A stretch of DNA of 64,000 nt from contig NZ_JACBZJ010000001.1 in NCBI RefSeq assembly GCF_013409305.1, forward strand, positions 310,001 to 374,000, given 5' to 3'. The notes under the pieces are model-generated. The model was not told the origin of the DNA, did not search any database, and was given only the letters and a program-made list of their open reading frames with translations. Below are positions 43,376 through 53,094 of the stretch, in pieces; positions within the stretch are counted from its first letter, which is position 1; each line of letters opens with the position of its first letter. The position numbers and the translations under genes are program-made. This DNA comes from Cellulomonas soli. GTDB lineage: Bacteria; Actinomycetota; Actinomycetes; Actinomycetales; Cellulomonadaceae.

Positions 43376-45322
43376 TCAGCCGAAGCTGAGGCTGCGCGCC
43401 AGGTACTCGTCCGAGCGGATGATCACGGCCCTGAGCGCGTCGTCCCCGTTCGCCATCCAGTACGGCGCCCAGGTCGCCAGGCCCGTCGGGTCGGCGCTGC
43501 GGTCCAGGAAGATGCGGTACGTCTCGTGGATGCGCAGCTCGGCGCTCTCGCGCGACCGCCAGACGCCGTACGGAGCGATCGCGAGGCCGGAACGCCCGAC
43601 CGCGCCGATCCACCACTCCACCTCGGACGGCGTGGCCTCGCGCCCCAGGATGTCGCGGTACAGCCGCTGGACGTACGCGCGGTCGTTCCCGCCTGCCTGT
43701 GCGTAGTACTCGGGACTGGCGATGAGCTGCCCGCGCAGGTCCTCCACCCGGAACACGCCGTTCATGATGGCCTGGACCTGCACCTCGAACCCGGCACCGT
43801 CAGGAGCCCGGCCGAGGATCTGGGCGTAGGCCTCCGTCACCTTGCGCTCGACGTACTCGCGGCTGCGGGCGATGCCGTCACCCAACGTCGAGGCCGGCTG
43901 CCCGGCCATGATCAGTGCCGACCAGGTCGCCAGACCCGTCGGGTCCGGGCCGCGGTTGAGCATGTCGTGGTAGAGCGAACGGACCAGCGGCTCCGAGAAC
44001 GCGATCGCGCGCGCCCGGTCGCGGATCCACTGCAGCTGTGCGTACCCGGCGTTGCCCGGGCATGCCGTGAACGCGGTGTCGCGGTGCGCGAAGACCACGG
44101 GCAGCCCGACGGTCGTCCCGGCGGCGAACCGGGAGTTCTCTCCACCGCCGGTCGTGTAGGACATGGTCCCCGCGGGGTTGCGGCCGTAGACGCCAAGTCG
44201 GTACCCGATGATCCGGGCCACCGACTCGCGCATCGCGTCGGACGGCGTCACGGTGGAGAAGTCCCCCAGCATGGACACGCCCACGGTCGCGGTGTTGAAC
44301 CCGCCGGCGTGCACGCCGATCACCGGCTGCGTGAGGCTGTTGGCGCGCCCCTCGTAGATGTTGCCCCACTTGTCGACGATGAAGTTGTAGCCGATGTCGC
44401 ACCAGTGTTGCGTGTTGATGTGGTACGCCTGGTCGTTGCGGATCTGCTGCATCGCCTGCGCCACGGTGCTGTAGTCGTTCGAGCCCGCCGTGTGGTGGAC
44501 GACCGCGCCGACGAGCGTCGAGGCGACGTCGGGGGCACAGGCCTGCGGCGCTGCGCTCCACTCGGCGCGCGAGATCACCCTGGGCGCGGCCAGCGCCGAC
44601 GAGACCTGCTTGAGCGAGGCGGTGGACACGACGGCATCGCCGCTCACGGTGGCGCCCGCCACGAGCCCGGAGATCGACGTCAGGCCGGAGGAGACGAGCG
44701 CCAGCCGGACGTCGGCGGCCGGGTCCGTGCCGGTCTCGGCGAACGCGAGCTGGACAGCATCGGACTCACCGACCCAGAGCGCGTCGGTCCCGCTCCTGGC
44801 CCCGTGGGCGGCATCGGCGCTCCCCGCGTCGGGCTGCTCCTCCGACACCTCGAGGTCGACCCAGTCGGTCCAGTCGCCGTCCGCGTCACGCGTGCGCACC
44901 TGGGGTGCGAGCTCGCCCAGGTCGACGTCCGCCGGCCAGCTGACACCGACGGTCTGGAACCCGTCGGTCTCCACGACCGCGCTCACGACCCTGTCCTGCG
45001 TGGCGGTGTCGACCACGAGCGTCTGGTCGTCGGTGACGACCCCCGCGGCCTCCGGCTCCGCCTCCAGCTGTGCCGTCGGCAGGTCGGTGGGCGCCGGCGA
45101 CTCGGGCGCTAGCTCGACCGGGATCTCCTGGACGGCGGTGTCCGGGTCGGTGGCGGGCTGCTCCGTCGAGGCAGCGGTACCGATCGCGAGGGTGCCGTCC
45201 GAACGGACGATCCCGTCGACGGCGGGAGCCTCGGCGGCGCTGCGCGCCGGCACCGAGGGGGCGCAGCCTGCGACGAGCGCGAGGACGAGCAACCCTCCCG
45301 CGTAGACGTGACGGACGACCAT
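43376..45322 (-). CDS. Lipoprotein peptidoglycan-recognition amidase with four DUF4214 repeats
   Basis: A 648-residue protein. The N terminus ends in the lipobox LVAGC, so it is probably a lipid-anchored exoprotein. A 200-residue Asp/Glu/Ala-rich region precedes an amidase-2/PGRP domain (about 240-435): ISRAEWSAAP, VVHHTAGSNDY, CDIGYNFIVDKWGNIYEGRA, then GHRD-like AHRDTAFTACPG with the zinc His and Cys. It should cleave or bind the N-acetylmuramoyl-L-Ala bond. Residues 446-648 are four DUF4214 units (LNRGPDPTGLATW, LGRAPDGAG, LGREATPSEVEWW, LDRSADPTGLATW), in the same order as in the SpoIID-like protein at 20.6 kb. GGGAG precedes the ATG. Its target polymer is unknown. Confidence 0.9.
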   Translation of the reverse strand: MVVRHVYAGGLLVLALVAGCAPSVPARSAAEAPAVDGIVRSDGTLAIGTAASTEQPATDPDTAVQEIPVELAPESPAPTDLPTAQLEAEPEAAGVVTDDQTLVVDTATQDRVVSAVVETDGFQTVGVSWPADVDLGELAPQVRTRDADGDWTDWVDLEVSEEQPDAGSADAAHGARSGTDALWVGESDAVQLAFAETGTDPAADVRLALVSSGLTSISGLVAGATVSGDAVVSTASLKQVSSALAAPRVISRAEWSAAPQACAPDVASTLVGAVVHHTAGSNDYSTVAQAMQQIRNDQAYHINTQHWCDIGYNFIVDKWGNIYEGRANSLTQPVIGVHAGGFNTATVGVSMLGDFSTVTPSDAMRESVARIIGYRLGVYGRNPAGTMSYTTGGGENSRFAAGTTVGLPVVFAHRDTAFTACPGNAGYAQLQWIRDRARAIAFSEPLVRSLYHDMLNRGPDPTGLATWSALIMAGQPASTLGDGIARSREYVERKVTEAYAQILGRAPDGAGFEVQVQAIMNGVFRVEDLRGQLIASPEYYAQAGGNDRAYVQRLYRDILGREATPSEVEWWIGAVGRSGLAIAPYGVWRSRESAELRIHETYRIFLDRSADPTGLATWAPYWMANGDDALRAVIIRSDEYLARSLSFG

Positions 45323-46553
<1,231 letters not shown>

Positions 46554-46614
46554 TCTGCACAGGTCCTCCACCACGCCCGTGCGCCCGCTCCCCCGTGCGC
46601 GCCGGTCGGGCTCC

Positions 46615-46620
46615 TAGGAT
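46615..46620 (+). promoter_or_regulatory. Leaderless-type -10 element (TAGGAT) of the first LCP gene
   Basis: TAGGAT is followed by exactly 6 bases and then the GTG start at 46,627. There is no ribosome-binding site between. This spacing places the transcription start at the first base of the start codon. Confidence 0.55.
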
Positions 46621-46626
46621 CCATCC

Positions 46627-47892
46627 GTGACCATCCGCCACGCCGCTGCCACGCGCCCGCGAACCGCCCGGCACGCCCGCCGGTTCGGCACGCACGGGGT
46701 GCTGCGCGCGCTCGCGATCACGGTGACGGCCGTGCTGGCCTTCGGGCTGGCCGGCGGTGCGGCGGTGTACGCGAAGATGACGTCGAACATGGAAGGTGTC
46801 GACATCTCGGGGATGGTGGACCCGATCATCGAGGCGACGCCGGCCAACCCGGACGACCCCAACGCCGGCAAGGACGTCAACATCCTGGTCCTGGGCTCGG
46901 ACGTGCGTGACGGCGAGAACGGCGCGATCGGCGGAGAGGCCGACGGCATGCGCTCGGACACCACGATCGTCGTGCACGTCTCGGCCGACCGGGAGCGGGT
47001 CGAGCTGGTCTCCATCCCTCGTGACTCCCTGGTGGACGTGCCGTCGTGCCGGATGAGCGACGGGTCGACCACCGGGGCCTACAACGGCATGTTCAACTCG
47101 GCGTTCGCGACGGGTGCCGACAACGGCGGCGACATCGCCTCCGCCGCGGCGTGCACGATCAACACGGTCCAGCAGAACACCGGGGTCCGCATCGACCACT
47201 TCGTGGTGGTCGACTTCGTCGGGTTCGTGCAGATGGTCGACGCCCTCGGCGGCGTGAACATCTGCATCCCGGACGCGATCGACTCTCCGAAGGCCGGGCT
47301 CGTCCTGGCCGCCGGGTACCAGACGCTCAACGGCACGCAGGCGCTCGGGTTCGCCCGGGCCCGCACCGGCGAGGGGCTCGGCGACGGGTCGGACACCAAC
47401 CGGCTCGGCCGTCAGCAGCGCCTGATCGCGGCGGTCGTGACCGAGGTGCTCTCGAAGAACCTGCTGACGGACCTGCCCGCGCTCATCCAGTTCGCGTCGG
47501 CCGCCACGTCCTCGCTCACGACCGACAGCGGACTGTCCTCGATCGACGCGATCCCCGGGCTCGCCTACAGCCTGCGCGGGGTGTCCACCAGCAACGTGTC
47601 CTTCATGACGATCCCCTTCGCCGCTGCACCCAGCGACCCGAACCGCGTGGTGTGGACGTCGGCAGCCGACGAGATCTGGGCGAACATCGCCGCGGACGTC
47701 CCGATGCTCGGGGTCGAGGAGACCCCCACCACGCCGACCGAGACCACGACGCCCCCTGCCGACACCGCAGGGACGCCCACCGACACCGCGACGGCCCCGA
47801 CCGACACCACCTCGACGGCGCCCGCCCCGGCCGAGACGAAGGAAGCCGGCAAGGAAGCCTTCGACGCCGGCGACGTCACCGCGGTCTGCTGA
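46627..47892 (+). CDS. LytR-CpsA-Psr (LCP) family glycopolymer ligase
   Basis: A 421-residue membrane-anchored protein. One signal-anchor helix (LAITVTAVLAFGLAGGAAVY, about 30-50) is followed by an extracytoplasmic LCP domain: NILVLGSDVRDGEN, SDTTIVVHVSADRERVELVS, IPRDSLVDVP, DFVGFVQMVDALGGVNICIP and LGFARARTG. LCP enzymes transfer undecaprenyl-linked wall polymers to peptidoglycan, so it may attach the polysaccharides made in this locus. The C-terminal 75 residues are a Thr/Pro-rich tail with extra Cys residues. The GTG start follows a TAGGAT element by 6 bases and probably gives a leaderless message. A second LCP gene follows after 8 bases. Confidence 0.92.
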   Translation: MTIRHAAATRPRTARHARRFGTHGVLRALAITVTAVLAFGLAGGAAVYAKMTSNMEGVDISGMVDPIIEATPANPDDPNAGKDVNILVLGSDVRDGENGAIGGEADGMRSDTTIVVHVSADRERVELVSIPRDSLVDVPSCRMSDGSTTGAYNGMFNSAFATGADNGGDIASAAACTINTVQQNTGVRIDHFVVVDFVGFVQMVDALGGVNICIPDAIDSPKAGLVLAAGYQTLNGTQALGFARARTGEGLGDGSDTNRLGRQQRLIAAVVTEVLSKNLLTDLPALIQFASAATSSLTTDSGLSSIDAIPGLAYSLRGVSTSNVSFMTIPFAAAPSDPNRVVWTSAADEIWANIAADVPMLGVEETPTTPTETTTPPADTAGTPTDTATAPTDTTSTAPAPAETKEAGKEAFDAGDVTAVC

Positions 47893-47900
47893 GGATCCCC

Positions 47901-49337
47901 ATGACACCACGCCCGCCGGACGACACCCCGCCGAGCTTCGCACCCGCGAGCTCCGGCCGACGGCGACCCGGGGCCGACGACCCGGCCGTCGTGGTCGGCA
48001 AGCCGCAACGCCCGGCTCCCGCCGCTCCGGTGCGACGACCCGCCGAGCCGCGCACGCCGCCGTCGGGTCAGGCGGCACGACCGTCCGGCCAGGCGGCACG
48101 ACCGTCGGGCCAGGCCGGGCGACCCGCCTCGATCGCCCCGGGCGCGGCTCGTCCGGTCCGGTCGTCGGCCGACGCCGTACCGGTGACGGGCAAGCCACCG
48201 ACGCCGGGGCGCAGCACCTCGTCCCATCCCCGCACGGCCGGCTCGGCACCTCGCTCCACCGCGGGTACCGCACGACCGAGCGCCTCGGGCGCACCACGCG
48301 CGCCGCGTACCGCAGGCGCCACGGCACCGGGCCGTTCACCCGCGCCGAGCTCCTCCACGTCCGCCGAGCGGCCGACCGGCGGTGCACGACGTCGACGCAA
48401 GCGCGCGATCGCCACGGTCGCCGTGCTCGTCCTCGTCGCCCTGATCGCCTGGCCCGTCGGGCTCGTCATGTGGGCGAACGGGCTCGTGCAGCACACCTCG
48501 GCCTTGTCGGGCGCGCCCGACACCCCGGGCACCACCTACCTGCTCACGGGTTCGGACTCACGGGCCGACGGGGCGATCGGGGACGACGAGACCGAGGGCG
48601 CCCGCACCGACACGATCCTGGTGCTGCACGTGCCCGAGAGCGGGCCGACCGCCCTGATCTCGCTCCCCCGCGACACGCTCGTCGACGTGCCGGACAACGG
48701 CCAGGCCAAGCTGAACGCAGCGTTCTCGTGGGGACAGGCTCCCCTGCTCGTCCGGACGGTCGAGGGCCTGACCGGACTGACGATCGACCACTACGCCGAG
48801 ATCGGCATGGCGGGCGTCGAGCAGGTGGTCGACGCCGTGGGCGGCGTCGACCTGTGCTATGACGCGGACGTCAACGATGCCGACTCCGGCATGGTGTGGA
48901 CGGCCGGCTGCCACCAGACGGCCGGCGCCCAGGCGCTCGCGTTCGCTCGCATGCGCAAGTCCGACCCGGAGGGCGACATCGGGCGGGCGAAGCGGCAGCG
49001 CGAGCTCATCAGCGCCGTCACCGGTGCGGTCTCCCCCACGCAGCTCGCCCTGCACCCGGGGCAGCAGGTCTCGCTCATCCGTGCGGGCACCGGTGCGCTC
49101 ACCCTCGACGACGACAGCGACATCCTCGACCTCGCCCGGCTCGCCCTGGCGTTCAAGGCGGCGAACGGCCCGGACGGGATCACTGGGACGCCGCCGATCG
49201 CGAGCATGGACTACCGGCCCGGCAACAACCTGGGTTCGACCGTGCTCCTCGACCCCGACCTGACCCCGGCGTTCTTCGCCGCGATCGCCGACGGCTCGCT
49301 GCCTGCCGGCCCGGTGGGCGGTGTCCCCGGGTCCTGA
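47901..49337 (+). CDS. LytR-CpsA-Psr (LCP) family protein with long repetitive N terminus
   Basis: A 478-residue protein. The first 165 residues are a cytoplasmic, Pro/Ala/Arg/Ser-rich low-complexity region that includes three 7-residue repeats (PSGQAAR). A membrane helix follows (AIATVAVLVLVALIAWPVGLV). The LCP domain has YLLTGSDSRADG, RTDTILVLHV, ISLPRDTLVDVP, MAGVEQVVDAVGGVDLCYD and LAFARMRKSDPEGDIGRAKRQ, with the Arg residues that bind the pyrophosphate. It probably ligates glycopolymer to the wall, alongside the LCP protein encoded 8 bases upstream. The basic N terminus may bind the glycan-synthesis machinery; this is inference. Confidence 0.9.
   Translation: MTPRPPDDTPPSFAPASSGRRRPGADDPAVVVGKPQRPAPAAPVRRPAEPRTPPSGQAARPSGQAARPSGQAGRPASIAPGAARPVRSSADAVPVTGKPPTPGRSTSSHPRTAGSAPRSTAGTARPSASGAPRAPRTAGATAPGRSPAPSSSTSAERPTGGARRRRKRAIATVAVLVLVALIAWPVGLVMWANGLVQHTSALSGAPDTPGTTYLLTGSDSRADGAIGDDETEGARTDTILVLHVPESGPTALISLPRDTLVDVPDNGQAKLNAAFSWGQAPLLVRTVEGLTGLTIDHYAEIGMAGVEQVVDAVGGVDLCYDADVNDADSGMVWTAGCHQTAGAQALAFARMRKSDPEGDIGRAKRQRELISAVTGAVSPTQLALHPGQQVSLIRAGTGALTLDDDSDILDLARLALAFKAANGPDGITGTPPIASMDYRPGNNLGSTVLLDPDLTPAFFAAIADGSLPAGPVGGVPGS
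48060..48122 (+). repeat. Three tandem 21-base repeats in the second LCP gene
   Basis: Units at 48,060-48,080, 48,081-48,101 and 48,102-48,122 encode PSGQAAR, PSGQAAR and PSGQAGR. The first two differ by only two bases, and the third has drifted more. Copy number could vary between strains by slippage without changing the frame. Confidence 0.85.
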
Positions 49338-49355
49338 ACCCGCGGTCTTCCCGGC

Positions 49356-49904
49356 TCAGGCCCGGGCGGTGAAACCCGTCGTCGCCCGGCCGCCGCCCGC
49401 CAGGGCCCGTAGCCGCTCACCCTTGGCATCGGCCTGCACCCGCAGACCTTCCTGGAACTCGCCCATGGCCACCCGCAGGCGTGCGGCCAGCGGGTCGGTG
49501 CCTGCTGCGAGGATGCGCACCGCGAGCAGACCGGCATTGCGCGCACCGCCGACCGAGACCGTCGCGACGGGGACACCGGCCGGCATCTGCACGATCGACA
49601 GCAGCGAGTCCATGCCGTCCAGGTACGCCAGCGGCACGGGGACGCCGACCACCGGCAGCGTGGTGACCGAGGCGAGCATCCCGGGCAGGTGAGCGGCCCC
49701 GCCGGCCCCCGCGACGACCACACGCAGGCCCCGGTCGGCCGCGGTGCGCCCGTACTCGACCATCTTGTCCGGCTGCCGGTGCGCGGAGACGACATCGACC
49801 TCGATCGGGACGTCGAACTCGGCGAGCGCCTGCGCCGCCGCCTGCATGACGGGCCAGTCGGAGTCCGACCCCATGACGATGCCGACGAGGGCCTGACCTG
49901 CCAT
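49356..49904 (-). CDS. purE: 5-(carboxyamino)imidazole ribonucleotide mutase
   Basis: A 182-residue class I Pur[30 protein letters not shown] (catalytic His) and [16 protein letters not shown] with [20 protein letters not shown] are the expected motifs. It moves the carboxyl group of N5-CAIR to C4 in purine synthesis, after PurK encoded just upstream on the same strand. ATG 49904 is preceded by a GGAG-like site. The 114-base gap to purK holds no other gene. This is ordinary housekeeping next to the wall-polymer genes. Confidence 0.95.
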   Translation of the reverse strand: MAGQALVGIVMGSDSDWPVMQAAAQALAEFDVPIEVDVVSAHRQPDKMVEYGRTAADRGLRVVVAGAGGAAHLPGMLASVTTLPVVGVPVPLAYLDGMDSLLSIVQMPAGVPVATVSVGGARNAGLLAVRILAAGTDPLAARLRVAMGEFQEGLRVQADAKGERLRALAGGGRATTGFTARA

Positions 49905-50018
49905 GTGCCTGTCTCCGTCCGTCCGTGCGCCGCGACCGTCCTGCCGGTGCGTCACGCCGCGAGGCGCTGCGCGTCCATCATCACCCGCCGGCACCCGGCC
50001 GGCGGTGCGAGAGCGGCC

Positions 50019-51185
50019 TCAGCCGTTCCGCTCACCGCGAAGCAGGGCGGCCGCGGCACGGGCGCGGGCACGCACGTCGGCCAGGTCGGTGCCGCTGACG
50101 TTGACGTGGCCGAGCTTGCGTCCGGGCCGCACCTGCTTGCCGTAGAGGTGCACCTTGGCCTGCGGGTCGCGGCCGACCACCTCGGCGAGGGCATCGGTCG
50201 GGTCCGGGAGCGAGGAGCCCAGCACGTTCGCCATGACGGTCCACGTGGCCAAGGGCGAGGTGTCGCCCAGCGGCAGGTCGAGGACCGCGCGCAGGTGCTG
50301 CTCGAACTGGCTGGTCACCGCACCGTCGAGGGTCCAGTGGCCCGAGTTGTGCGGTCGCATCGCGAGCTCGTTGACGAGCACGCGCGGGTCACCGCCGTCC
50401 GGGGCCGGCACCTCGAACATCTCGACGGCGAGCACGCCCGTGACCCCGAGCCCCTCGGCGATCCGGGTGGCGACCTCGAGCGCCTCGGCCTGCGTGCCCG
50501 CGTGCAGGTCGGGGGCGGGGGCCACGACCTCGGCGCAGACGCCGTCCTGCTGCACGGACTCCACCACGGGCCAGGTGCGCACCTCTCCGGACGGCCGGCG
50601 TGCGACGAGCACCGCGAGCTCCCGGGTGAAGGGCACCTTCTCCTCGACCAGGAGGGGGACGCCCGCGCCCGAGGCCATGGCGTCGAGCCAGTCGGCGACC
50701 TCGTGCGAGGCCCGCACGACCCGCACACCCTTGCCGTCGTAGCCGCCGCGGGCTGTCTTGACCACCGCTGCGCCACCGACCTGGGCGAGGAAGTCGTCGA
50801 GCTCCTCGCGCGCGGTCAGCGGACGCCAGCGGGGGATCGGGACGCCGATCGCGTCCAGGTGGCTGCGCATGACGATCTTGTCCTGCGCGTGCACGAGCGC
50901 CGCTGCGTCGGGCCGCACCGCGACGCCCGCGGCGACGAGCCGGTCGAGCAGCGCGTTCGGCACGTGCTCGTGCTCGAAGGTGAGCACGTCCGCACCCTCG
51001 ACGAGCGCGAGGATCGCCTCCTCGTCGGACGCGGAGCCAACCGGGGCGTCGACCACGACCTGCGCCGCCGACGACGACGAGTCCTCCACGAGGACGCGCA
51101 GGTGGATGCCCAGCGCGGTCGCCGCGGGGGTCATCATGCGCGCGAGCTGTCCGCCACCGACCACTGCCACCACGGGTGCTGCCAC
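50019..51185 (-). CDS. purK: 5-(carboxyamino)imidazole ribonucleotide synthase
   Basis: A 388-residue ATP-grasp enzyme. VVAVVGGGQLARMMTPAA begins the N-terminal domain. LTFEHEHVPNALLDRL, QDKIVMRSHLDAIGVP, VVKTARGGYDGKGVRVV (ATP-binding lysines) and VNELAMRPHNSGHWTLDGAV are PurK hallmarks. It carboxylates AIR to N5-CAIR with ATP and bicarbonate, supplying PurE. GTG 51185 is the first start giving the family N terminus. A TACGCT hexamer 8 bases upstream may be its -10, leaving almost no leader. It is divergent from gtrA at 51,279. Confidence 0.95.
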   Translation of the reverse strand: MAAPVVAVVGGGQLARMMTPAATALGIHLRVLVEDSSSSAAQVVVDAPVGSASDEEAILALVEGADVLTFEHEHVPNALLDRLVAAGVAVRPDAAALVHAQDKIVMRSHLDAIGVPIPRWRPLTAREELDDFLAQVGGAAVVKTARGGYDGKGVRVVRASHEVADWLDAMASGAGVPLLVEEKVPFTRELAVLVARRPSGEVRTWPVVESVQQDGVCAEVVAPAPDLHAGTQAEALEVATRIAEGLGVTGVLAVEMFEVPAPDGGDPRVLVNELAMRPHNSGHWTLDGAVTSQFEQHLRAVLDLPLGDTSPLATWTVMANVLGSSLPDPTDALAEVVGRDPQAKVHLYGKQVRPGRKLGHVNVSGTDLADVRARARAAAALLRGERNG

Positions 51186-51266
51186 GGGCGCTGAGCGTAG
51201 CCGAGCACGCGGGCACGGGTGCTCCGCGTCCGCCGAAGGGCCCAGGCCGCCCTCAGGGTTCCGGGC

Positions 51267-51272
51267 TATCCT
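51267..51272 (+). promoter_or_regulatory. Leaderless-type -10 element (TATCCT) of gtrA at 51,279
   Basis: TATCCT is followed by exactly 6 bases and the GTG start. No ribosome-binding site lies between them, so the message should begin at the start codon. Confidence 0.55.
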
Positions 51273-51278
51273 CGCCGC

Positions 51279-51782
51279 GTGAGCCGGACCGACGCCACCG
51301 TCGCCGCCGTCGTCCCCGACGCCGGTCCACGCGCGGTGCCGTCGTGGCTGCCTGCACGGGTCCCCGTCGCCTGGTGGGCGCGCGCACTCGAGCTCAGCCG
51401 GTTCCTGTCGGTCGGCGCCGTCGCGTTCGTCGTGGACCTCGGGCTGTTCAACCTGCTGCGCTTCGGGCCCGCCGGTCTCCTCGAGCACAAGCCGCTGACG
51501 GCGAAGGTCCTCTCGGTCGTGGCCGCGACCCTCGTGTCCTGGGTGGGCAACAGGTGGTGGACGTTCGCGGATCAGCGCTCGGGTCGCCAGGGACGTGAGC
51601 TCGTGGTGTTCGCGGCCGTCAACCTCGTGGGCATGGTCGTCCCTGTGCTCACGCTCGCGTTCTCGCACTACGTGCTCGACCTGACCACCGCGCTCGCCGA
51701 CAACGCCGCGACGGTGACCGGCATCGTGCTGGCCACGGCGCTGCGCTACGTCGGCTACCGTCGCTGGGTCTTCACGGGCTGA
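51279..51782 (+). CDS. GtrA family membrane protein
   Basis: A 167-residue protein with four membrane helices: LSRFLSVGAVAFVVDLGLFN, VVAATLVSWVGNRWWTF, VVFAAVNLVGMVVPVLTLAF and GIVLATALRYVGYRRWVFTG. These fit GtrA, a putative flippase of polyprenyl-linked sugars. Unlike the other two GtrA proteins of the window it has no GT2 partner beside it; it is divergent from purK, a neighbourhood often seen in actinomycetes. GTG 51279 sits 6 bases after TATCCT and is preferred to the upstream in-frame start at 51,219. Confidence 0.88.
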   Translation: MSRTDATVAAVVPDAGPRAVPSWLPARVPVAWWARALELSRFLSVGAVAFVVDLGLFNLLRFGPAGLLEHKPLTAKVLSVVAATLVSWVGNRWWTFADQRSGRQGRELVVFAAVNLVGMVVPVLTLAFSHYVLDLTTALADNAATVTGIVLATALRYVGYRRWVFTG

Positions 51783-51803
51783 CAGTGCCCGACGCCCACA
51801 GCT

Positions 51804-51823
51804 GACGGCGCTCCGTCGCCGTC
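51804..51823. terminator. Hairpin between gtrA and manA
   Basis: GACGGCG and CGCCGTC form a perfect 7-base stem around a 6-base loop in the 49-base gap between two convergent genes. No T tract is present. It may terminate transcription from both directions. Confidence 0.5.
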
Positions 51824-51831
51824 CCGTCGCG

Positions 51832-53028
51832 TCAGGGGACGTCCGCCTGGACGATCTGACCGTCCCCGCGGGCGGTCAGCGGTCCGTCGGCCGAGGACAC
51901 GAACGCGGCCTGGCCGCGGGCGAGCATGAGGACGCCGTCCTCCCGGGACGCGATCTCGACCTCGCCCTCCAGGCACAGCACGATCCGCGGACCACGGCCG
52001 GGGACCCTGATCGTGCCCCCGTCGTTCAGCCGGGTGAACGACAGCTCGAAGTCGTCGACCGGCGCGTAGAAGATCTCTGTCGAGGTGAACACGCGCTCCG
52101 GGGCGATACGGATCGGCGGCGCGGCAGCGCAGTCGAGGTTCGCCAGCAGCTCCACCACGTCGACGTGCTTGCCGGTGAGCCCGGCCCGCAGCACGTTGTC
52201 GGAGTTCGCCATGATCTCGACCCCGAGACCGTGCAGGTAGGCGTGCACGGACCCTGCAGGGACGAACAGCGCCTCCCCGGGCTCGAGCGTGACCGGGTTG
52301 AGGAGCACCGACGTCACCGCACCCGCGTCGCCCGGGTGGCTGGCAGCCAGACGCATGACCGTGCGGTCCGTCCTGGGTGAGGGCGAACCGGCCGCGAGCC
52401 GACGCGCGCACGCCTCCGCGAACGCCTGCACCTCGGCGGCACCCGGCCGCGTGCGCGGGTCGAGCAGCCACTCGAAGGCCGCACGGACCCCGGACGAGGT
52501 GGCGTCCGCCATGAGCAGGCCCGCCAGGTCCGCGGCCAGCGGGGTGTCGAGGTCGTCCAGCAGCTCGGCCGCCCGCCGGGGTGCGCGGAACCCGACCATC
52601 GCGTCGAACCGCGTCAGCGCGTACACCAGCTCGGGCTTGTGGTTGGCGTCCCGGTAGGAGCGGTGCGGGGCCGAGCGCGGGATGCCCGCGGCGTCCTCGC
52701 GCGCGAACCCCTCCCGAGCGCGCTGCGCCGCCGGGTGCACCTGCAGCGACAGCGGTGTCTCCGCCGAGATGAGCTTGAGCAGGTACGGCAGCTGCTCGCC
52801 GAACCGCTGGGTGACGCCGCTGCCGAGGTGGCGGACCGGGTCCGCGACGAGCAGCTGGTCGAGCGGGACGTTCCCGTGCTCCGTGAGCACCGTCGCAGGA
52901 GCGCTGGCGTGCGCGCCGAACCACGCCTCGGCGACCGGCAGCCCGTCCGGCACGAGCCCCAGGACGTCCGGGATCGCGGTGGTCGAGCCCCAGGCGTAGT
53001 GCTGGATCACGTGCGAAAGGCGGTACAC
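51832..53028 (-). CDS. manA: Mannose-6-phosphate isomerase, class I
   Basis: A 398-residue cupin enzyme. YAWGSTTAIPDVLG, PLSLQVHP (zinc Gln and His), ANHKPELVYAL (zinc Glu) and LFVPAGSVHAYLHGLGVEIM (zinc His) are typical. It interconverts fructose-6-phosphate and mannose-6-phosphate, feeding GDP-mannose synthesis and so the Gmd enzymes at 12.5-14.5 kb. GTG 53028 has GAGGTG 4-5 bases upstream and gives the family N terminus YRLSHVIQHYAWG; an upstream GTG at 53,064 would add 12 unrelated residues. Phosphomannomutase and GDP-mannose pyrophosphorylase genes are not in view. Confidence 0.94.
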   Translation of the reverse strand: MYRLSHVIQHYAWGSTTAIPDVLGLVPDGLPVAEAWFGAHASAPATVLTEHGNVPLDQLLVADPVRHLGSGVTQRFGEQLPYLLKLISAETPLSLQVHPAAQRAREGFAREDAAGIPRSAPHRSYRDANHKPELVYALTRFDAMVGFRAPRRAAELLDDLDTPLAADLAGLLMADATSSGVRAAFEWLLDPRTRPGAAEVQAFAEACARRLAAGSPSPRTDRTVMRLAASHPGDAGAVTSVLLNPVTLEPGEALFVPAGSVHAYLHGLGVEIMANSDNVLRAGLTGKHVDVVELLANLDCAAAPPIRIAPERVFTSTEIFYAPVDDFELSFTRLNDGGTIRVPGRGPRIVLCLEGEVEIASREDGVLMLARGQAAFVSSADGPLTARGDGQIVQADVP

Positions 53029-53094
53029 GGCACCTCGTTCAGATCGGGGGGCGGCGGTCCGCACCCGGGACGACGACCCATTCTGCCCTGTCGC

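Noticed and set aside
43376..45322. Prophage endolysin, because of the amidase domain
   Set aside because: The protein has a lipobox and a DUF4214 array, and no phage gene lies nearby. It is a chromosomal wall enzyme.
48060..48122. CRISPR-like repeats
   Set aside because: The three 21-base units are directly adjacent without spacers and encode in-frame PSGQAAR repeats inside an LCP gene.
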